The position numbers were made by a program, and so were the translations under genes. 9,705 bases of DNA from Bacillota bacterium (GTDB lineage Bacteria > Bacillota > Dethiobacteria > DTU022). Shown here piece by piece: positions 5,900 to 9,705 of the stretch (within the stretch, counting starts at the first letter, position 1; each line of letters starts with the position of its first letter). The DNA lies in NCBI GenBank assembly GCA_012727685.1, contig JAAYGO010000166.1:1-9705 (forward strand). The letters are read 5' to 3'. A model generated the notes under the pieces. The model made no database searches and was not told the origin of the DNA. It saw only the letters and a program-made list of their open reading frames with translations.

Positions 5900-6001
5900 G
5901 TCGTAAACTAGCAGAAGAACAACCTAGGGGTCGGATCGTTTAAATGGCGAATCCCGGCCACCACGGTTCGCATTTTCTTGCCGCCGCAAGGAGGATATTC
6001 C

Positions 6002-7126
6002 TTGTTTTCTCCCGGAGAAACGCTCAAAATGGTTGCCAACAACCCCCTTTACCGGGGCACCATGGAAAGCAGGGTTGTGGCGGTAAACCGCACCAGTATG
6101 ATCGTGACCATGCCTTCCCGCGATGGAAAACCCGTTTTTTTGCCGGTAGGCACGATCGTGAGGGTACAGCGCGGCGATGCGGCGCTTGAACCCCCCTTTC
6201 AGGCAGAGGTTCTAGCCCGCGAATTTAAACCTGTAGCGCTGCTTACCATTACCCTGCCGCAAGCCATCTCTCGCGGTGGACGGAGCGAACCCGGCGGCAG
6301 GGGAACCAGGGTGATTGCCGTCACCAGCGGCAAGGGAGGTGTCGGAAAAACCACCCTGGCCATTAACCTCGCCATCGCGCTCAGCCGCCTGCAACTGAGA
6401 ATCTGCCTGATCGATGTGGACCTGGGGACGGCAAACGTGGATTTTCTGCTGCGCCTGAATGCCTCTTACAATCTCTCCCACCTGCTCAAAGGCGAGAAAG
6501 AGCTAAAGGATATTATCGTGGAAGGACCGGAAGGCTTGCGGATTATTCCCGGTGCTGTTGGCCTGGCTGACCTGGCCAATTTGTCGGATTGGCAGTATAC
6601 ACGCCTGATCCACGCCTTTAACCAGCTAGAGCAGGAATGCGATCTGCTCATTCTCGATACAGGAGCCGGGATTGCCGCCAATGTGACCAACTTCCTGGTG
6701 GCCGCCGATACCGTGCTGGTGGTTACCACCCCCGACCCGCACGCCATCCTGGACGCCTACGCCCTGATCAAGACCCTGTGCAGCCTGAAGCAAAATCCGA
6801 ATATCAAGTTGATCATTAACCGTGTGGAAAGCTATGAAGAGGAAAACCAGGTCAAGCGAAACCTTCTAAATTCCTGCCGCTCCTTTCTCCAGCAGCCCAT
6901 CGAATACCTGGGCTGGGTCACGGAAAGCGCCCATGTGACCCGGTCGATCCGGGATATCACCCCGTTCGTGATCAGCTATCCCCGGTCCGAAGCGGCACTC
7001 TGCGTTGCGGCCATTGCCCGCAAATTGGCCGCGGTAAAGCCGGAGGCAGAACGGGAAAAAGAAAAAGGGCTGCGTCGCTTTATCGATGATCTGTTTGGTC
7101 TGCTGAAAAAGAGCGCACTGCCGTAA
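6002..7126 (+). CDS. FlhG/MinD-type ATPase with N-terminal YcgR-like (PilZN) brake domain
   Basis: The start is TTG at 6002, since AAGGAGG (5988-5994) is placed 7 bases upstream; the in-frame TTG at 5978 lacks such a site. The protein has 374 residues. Residues 1-86 resemble the N-terminal domain of YcgR/DgrA flagellar-brake proteins (PilZN): FSPGETLKM, YRGTMESRVVAV, IVTMPS, PVFLPVGTIVRV, FQAEVLAREF, LLTITLP. No PilZ domain with RxxxR and DxSxxG follows. After a Gly-rich linker (91-102) comes a ParA/MinD ATPase: deviant Walker A KGGVGKTT (111-118), Walker A' LIDVDLG (136-142) and Walker B LLILDTGAG (215-223). The N-terminal DQAxxLR motif that FlhG uses to stimulate FlhF is not seen. The C-terminus RRFIDDLFGLLKK (358-370) could form an amphipathic membrane-targeting helix. 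FlhG proteins control flagellar number and placement; the same role is likely but inferred. Confidence 0.88.
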   Translation: MFSPGETLKMVANNPLYRGTMESRVVAVNRTSMIVTMPSRDGKPVFLPVGTIVRVQRGDAALEPPFQAEVLAREFKPVALLTITLPQAISRGGRSEPGGRGTRVIAVTSGKGGVGKTTLAINLAIALSRLQLRICLIDVDLGTANVDFLLRLNASYNLSHLLKGEKELKDIIVEGPEGLRIIPGAVGLADLANLSDWQYTRLIHAFNQLEQECDLLILDTGAGIAANVTNFLVAADTVLVVTTPDPHAILDAYALIKTLCSLKQNPNIKLIINRVESYEEENQVKRNLLNSCRSFLQQPIEYLGWVTESAHVTRSIRDITPFVISYPRSEAALCVAAIARKLAAVKPEAEREKEKGLRRFIDDLFGLLKKSALP

Positions 7127-7141
7127 AGCGAGCAGAAACGG

Positions 7142-7179
7142 GATCTGCCGGAGCTGTTAAGGCTAGCCGGGCGCAGATC
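7142..7179. terminator. Inverted repeat between convergent genes
   Basis: GATCTGC (7142-7148) and GCAGATC (7173-7179) are perfect complements, with an inner CGG/CCG pair set. It lies in the 118-base gap between the ATPase gene (+) and cheW (-). No T tract follows on either strand, so a bidirectional terminator is only a possibility. Confidence 0.4.
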
Positions 7180-7244
7180 GGGGGCGAAACTGCAGGTACA
7201 GTATCACCCCCAGCTCTTCCGTCTCTACCAATGCAAAGTTTTCG

Positions 7245-7766
7245 CTAGGCCGTTTCTTCGGCCGGCTCCCCGCTCATGGCCACCTCCTGGCCGGCGGCGG
7301 CGATATCGTCGAGGGCGATCTGCTCTTCGCTTGTCAGGATCTTATCCAGATTCAGGATGATCAATAACCGGTCTTCGACTTTACCAACGCCGAGAATAAA
7401 GTGGGTTCGCGTTCCGGCAACCCGATCCGGGGGCGCCTGGATCTGCCTGTCCGGGATACGGAGCACCTCGCTGACCGAATCGACGATCAAGCCGACCAGG
7501 CTGGAGGCAACTTCAGCGATAATGATCCGGCTGTTATTGGTCCGCTCGACCTCCATCATGCCAAAGCGTTTGCGCAAATCGATGACCGGGATCACCTCGC
7601 CGCGCAAATTGATCACCCCTTCAACAAAATCGAGGCAGTGCGGCAGCGGTGTGATCTTCATCATCTTCAGCACTTCGCGAACGTCGGTTATCTTGCAGGC
7701 AAACTCTTCCTGCCCGAGAGCGAAAACTACCAGTTGGGTTTCAGTTTCCGTGTTTTTCACTTCCAC
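7245..7766 (-). CDS. cheW: Chemotaxis coupling protein CheW
   Basis: CheW bridges chemoreceptors and the CheA kinase at the inner membrane face. The 173 residues carry the family core: QLVVFALGQEEFACKITDVREVLK (11-34, described in part), the signature VEGVINLRGEVIPVIDLRKRFG (48-69), IIIAEVASSLVGLIVDSVSEVL (81-102) and the late FILGVGKVEDRLLIILNLDKIL (123-144). The tail from about 150 is acidic and extends slightly beyond a minimal CheW. The start is GTG at 7766, behind GGGAGGT about 10 bases upstream; a second GTG two codons later is possible. It follows the YlqH-like gene by 39 bases, so the two are probably cotranscribed. No cheA or receptor gene is in the window. Confidence 0.95.
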   Translation of the reverse strand: MEVKNTETETQLVVFALGQEEFACKITDVREVLKMMKITPLPHCLDFVEGVINLRGEVIPVIDLRKRFGMMEVERTNNSRIIIAEVASSLVGLIVDSVSEVLRIPDRQIQAPPDRVAGTRTHFILGVGKVEDRLLIILNLDKILTSEEQIALDDIAAAGQEVAMSGEPAEETA

Positions 7767-7805
7767 TTCGCTTCAGACCTCCCTTCTTTGATTAAATTTG
7801 GTATT

Positions 7806-8117
7806 TCATTTAACCTTTAAACGGCTAATTTCTTGACCCTGGCGCCTGTCTACTTCCATGATGAAGGCATAGATGGCGGCCACCGCCTCGTAAAGTTCTA
7901 CCGGGATCGCCTCACCGGGTCTTAAACCACTCAAGATTTCAGCCAGGGACCGGTCCTCAATAACCGGAATCCGGTTTTCGCGGGCCAGAGCAATGATCCG
8001 CTCCGCCAGCCAACCCCGCCCCACCGCCGTAATCACCGGGGCGCTGTCCTGGGCGGGGCGATAGCGCAGGGCAACCGCTTTTTGCAGATTGCTGTGATTT
8101 TTTTTCTTCCCCTCCAC
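7806..8117 (-). CDS. Free-standing FlhB C-terminal-domain protein (YlqH type)
   Basis: This 103-residue protein matches the part of FlhB/YscU that lies just after the self-cleavage site: KAVALRYRPAQDSAPVITA (13-31), AERIIALARENRIPVIEDR (38-56), then LAEILSGLRPGEAIPVELYEAVAAIYAF (58-85). In FlhB this domain switches export substrate class. Here the four membrane helices and the NPTH cleavage motif are absent, HSNL standing at about that place, so no self-cleavage is expected. Bacillus YlqH has the same free-standing architecture. The GTG at 8117 follows AAGGAG (8127-8132) at 9 bases; an upstream GTG at 8144 lacks a good site. The order FliK-like gene, YlqH, CheW suggests a role with the flagellar export gate, but whether it acts there is unknown. 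Confidence 0.88.
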   Translation of the reverse strand: MEGKKKNHSNLQKAVALRYRPAQDSAPVITAVGRGWLAERIIALARENRIPVIEDRSLAEILSGLRPGEAIPVELYEAVAAIYAFIMEVDRRQGQEISRLKVK

Positions 8118-8179
8118 GTTTAAACGCTCCTTAAAATTTCCCACAACCCGGCCGGCTCCATGGGGCCAGATAATACAGC

Positions 8180-8238
8180 CCTCTCTCCTGGCACTTTAGC
8201 AGCGGAGCTATTACGGGGAGAGAGGCTGCACCCTCTCC
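8180..8238. repeat. Competing inverted repeats inside the operon
   Basis: CCTCTCTCC (8180-8188) is the exact complement of GGAGAGAGG (8217-8225), and GAGAGG (8220-8225) can instead pair with CCTCTC (8232-8237) around a 6-base loop. The three blocks are mutually exclusive partners. They fill the gap between the FliK-like and YlqH-like genes and resemble in composition the palindrome at 8976-9001. Confidence 0.6.
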
Positions 8239-8239
8239 T

Positions 8240-8938
8240 TCAAGCCCTGGCATTAATGCTGAGGCCGCCTTTGTGTAAAAGGGACGCCGCTTTTTGCCGC
8301 ACGGGCATGACCGACCAGCGCAGCAGCGGCGGGTCGCTTTCCCGGGGCGAGACGGCGGCGATCCGGGCCGCTTCACTTTCAAGGACTTTGCCGATTGCCG
8401 CCGATTCAACCAGGAAATGGCAGCCCAGCTCTTTTCCCTTTTGCATAAAGCGAACGGCGATTAAACCGCAGTGTTTTGTTTCCACAAACAGCTCGCAGAG
8501 CACCCGCTCTGCCTCCTGTTCCGCCGCGGTGCCCGCCTGGCTTCCTCGACGGCCGGGACGGTAGATCAGTGCCGGCGCGGCCGGGTTGCCCGCCGTTGAC
8601 CCCGGGAACCAGCAGAACAGCTCCGGGGCTGCCCTTTCCCCGGCAGGCAGATCTCCGGCCGTTGCCGCGGGAAAACGGGCGGCGATACGGTAATGGTGGC
8701 GCCCCTCTTTTAAGCCGGCATATTCCAGTAAAAGTCTTTCTCCGGGAGTTACGGCGGCATCGAGCACCGCGGTAAAGCTCCCTTCTGGCCGCTGCAGCAA
8801 TACGCGGTCTCCTTTCAGGGCTGCGACCTGCGCGATCATGGTTGCCGGGCGGCCTTCCGGTGATGCGCCTGCAGATTCACCGCTGCGTAGAAAGAATCCC
8901 AAGGCGCGCAGAAACGCGCCGGTGATGCTCTCCAGCAT
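8240..8938 (-). CDS. FliK/YlqG-like hypothetical protein
   Basis: Family assignment is tentative for this 232-residue protein. Residues 34-86 (from MIAQVAALKGDRVLLQ) look like a small beta domain. A Pro/Ala/Gly-rich linker runs from about 88 to 145. The C-terminal part (145-215: RVLCELFVETKHCGLIAVRF, KGKELGCHFLVES, then LRWSVMPVR) has the alternating strand pattern of the FliK C-terminal hook-length domain, although key FliK residues cannot be confirmed by eye. There is no signal peptide, as expected for a protein handled by the type III export apparatus. The ATG at 8938 follows GGGGAGG. The pairing with a YlqH-like gene mirrors the ylqG-ylqH order in Bacillus, which supports the reading. It is shorter than most FliK proteins. 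Confidence 0.7.
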   Translation of the reverse strand: MLESITGAFLRALGFFLRSGESAGASPEGRPATMIAQVAALKGDRVLLQRPEGSFTAVLDAAVTPGERLLLEYAGLKEGRHHYRIAARFPAATAGDLPAGERAAPELFCWFPGSTAGNPAAPALIYRPGRRGSQAGTAAEQEAERVLCELFVETKHCGLIAVRFMQKGKELGCHFLVESAAIGKVLESEAARIAAVSPRESDPPLLRWSVMPVRQKAASLLHKGGLSINARA

Positions 8939-8975
8939 CGCCTTTCCTCCCCTGATAGTGCCCCCTCACCCCTGG

Positions 8976-9001
8976 CCCTCCTTCCCCGAAGGGGGAGAGG
9001 G
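8976..9001. repeat. GC-rich palindromic element
   Basis: CCCT-C-CTTCCCC (8976-8987) pairs with GGGGGAG-AGGG (8991-9001) around a GAA loop: 11 pairs with one bulged C. Together with the preceding CCCCCTCACCCCTGG it resembles the dispersed CCCTCACCC...GGGGAGAGGG palindromes found in many bacterial genomes. It lies 20 bases upstream of the ribosome site of the FliK-like gene. No T tract. Confidence 0.65.
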
Positions 9002-9092
9002 GAATGTAGGTAAAAGCTCCGCTACAGCTTCTTTAGTAAAAAAAGTAAAGATTCATTGCACTGTTGGCACTAGCGCCAGCGGACCTGGACTT

Positions 9093-9120
9093 CTTCTGGC
9101 CTCCGGCCTCTGACCCCTGA
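9093..9120. repeat. Four degenerate 7-base tandem repeats
   Basis: Consecutive heptamers CTTCTGG, CCTCCGG, CCTCTGA and CCCCTGA (consensus roughly CCTCTGR) fill 9093-9120. The spacer 8939-9198 around them shows no gene. Short heptamer arrays of this kind arise by replication slippage. Confidence 0.6.
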
Positions 9121-9150
9121 TTTTCAATACGTGCCGAGATCCTCCCGTGT

Positions 9151-9193
9151 GAGCCGTCGCATGCCTTAAGGGTGAACCTTAGGCAGCGGGTTC
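9151..9193. other. Long imperfect hairpin
   Basis: On the + strand GAGCC, CGC, TGCC and TAAGG pair in order with CCTTA, GGCA, GCG and GGTTC around loop GTGAA: 17 pairs with small bulges. On the - strand it directly follows the stop of the M14-like gene and could act as a transcript-stabilising or weak terminator structure. No T tract follows. Confidence 0.45.
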
Positions 9194-9198
9194 AGTAC

Positions 9199-9705
9199 TT
9201 AGTAGACCGTCACGCCGAGCAGGTCAAGCAAAATGGAGACCACCCGGCGCTGGTAGTCCACCCGCTGCGCCAGGGGCAACTGCCGGCATGTTTCCACGAG
9301 CAGGCATTCCGCACCCATTTTGGAGGCCGCGGCCAGGGAACTGCCCGCGGCCAGGCCCTGCAGAGGCAGGAAGTGGTGCTCCGGCTGGGTCACGGAGCAG
9401 TTCAGCCTCTCCAGCAGCGCCTCAATGAGCTCGGTATGCTCAGCCCCGCGGGGGACAATAATGGTCTGGCCGAGGGCCCCCGGCTGGAGCCGTTCAAAGG
9501 CTTGCGCCTCGTGCAGATCGAGAACCCAGTCCGGTTCAAATTCAAGCATCACCCGGTGGATGGCTGCGGCAAGCTGCCAGCTCAAGCTGCCGTTCTCGTC
9601 TCCGGGAAAGGAGCGGTTCAGGTCCACGCCGTCGGCGCCGCAGCGCTGCTCCCGCGTGATGGCCGTGACATTGGCCCGGGGAATCACCACCAGGGTGCCC
9701 CGGTC
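9199..9705 (-). CDS. M14 / AstE-AspA-like zinc hydrolase (partial, 5' end outside window)
   Basis: The frame is open to the window edge (residues DRGTL precede the GTG at 9690), so the N-terminus with the first zinc ligands (usually HxxE) is not visible; 168 residues are. Family landmarks remain: VVIPRANVTAITREQR, then GVDLNRSFPGD (the DLNR-x-FP block, with substrate-binding Asn and Arg), DWVLDLHEA carrying the later histidine zinc ligand, and a C-terminal CLLVET with the likely catalytic Glu. These fit the succinylglutamate desuccinylase/aspartoacylase branch of the M14 metallocarboxypeptidases. The substrate could be an N-acyl amino acid or a peptidoglycan peptide; the visible part does not decide. 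It lies 260 bases upstream of the FliK-like gene on the same strand, separated by repeats, so probably not cotranscribed. Confidence 0.85.
   Translation of the reverse strand, partial: DRGTLVVIPRANVTAITREQRCGADGVDLNRSFPGDENGSLSWQLAAAIHRVMLEFEPDWVLDLHEAQAFERLQPGALGQTIIVPRGAEHTELIEALLERLNCSVTQPEHHFLPLQGLAAGSSLAAASKMGAECLLVETCRQLPLAQRVDYQRRVVSILLDLLGVTVY

Noticed and set aside
7127..7244. Coding-like continuation in frame after the ATPase stop codon (SEQKRDLPELLRLAG...)
   Set aside because: There is no start codon or ribosome site, and the ATPase ends naturally in an amphipathic helix. An extension by read-through is unsupported.
9151..9193. Group II intron domain V
   Set aside because: GAGCC...GGTTC ends recall domain V, but the lower helix and bulge do not match the conserved 34-base form, and no reverse transcriptase is nearby.
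1..9705. CRISPR array, transposase, prophage or toxin-antitoxin module
   Set aside because: No regularly spaced identical repeats, transposase motifs, terminal inverted repeats with target duplications, or toxin/antitoxin pairs were seen.

Overview
The window looks like chromosomal DNA of a GC-rich, spore-former-type Firmicute (Peptococcaceae / Moorella / Desulfotomaculum-like clostridia). The reasons are strong AGGAGG-type ribosome binding sites, frequent GTG and TTG starts, a tRNA gene with encoded CCA, a class II (GlpX) fructose bisphosphatase, a YlqH-like FlhB tail protein next to a FliK-like protein, and a type I cyclic-di-GMP riboswitch. The genus is an inference; I could not run a search.

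Left part (1-2000): a short probable 5'-truncated surface protein with an LPXTG-like tail lies on the + strand. It converges on a tRNA-Leu(UAG) gene that has a near-perfect promoter of its own, and then on glpX on the - strand.

Middle (1977-4920, all -): an iron operon, feoA-feoB followed closely by a cysteine-rich DUF1847 protein. The promoter in front of feoA is overlapped by AT-rich sites that resemble DtxR/IdeR-type metalloregulator operators.

Centre (4919-7126, +): an intergenic stretch of about 400 bases holds a 33-base tandem duplication and a GEMM-I (cyclic-di-GMP-I) riboswitch. Next come an unrecognised helical, TPR-like protein and a MinD/FlhG-type ATPase. The ATPase has an N-terminal extension that reads like the YcgR/PilZN flagellar-brake domain, without the PilZ domain that would bind cyclic-di-GMP. 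This group is the most interesting part of the window: a second-messenger RNA sensor, a probable adaptor and an unusual ATPase fusion side by side.

Right part (7245-8938, -): cheW, a free-standing FlhB C-terminal-domain protein (YlqH type) and a FliK-like protein form a likely motility/export operon that converges on the ATPase gene. Beyond it is a repeat-rich spacer with hairpins and heptamer repeats. The window ends inside a zinc-dependent M14 / AstE-AspA-like hydrolase.

The 4919-8938 block as a whole suggests a locus linking cyclic-di-GMP, flagellar placement or export and chemotaxis. That link rests on motifs and neighbourhood only.
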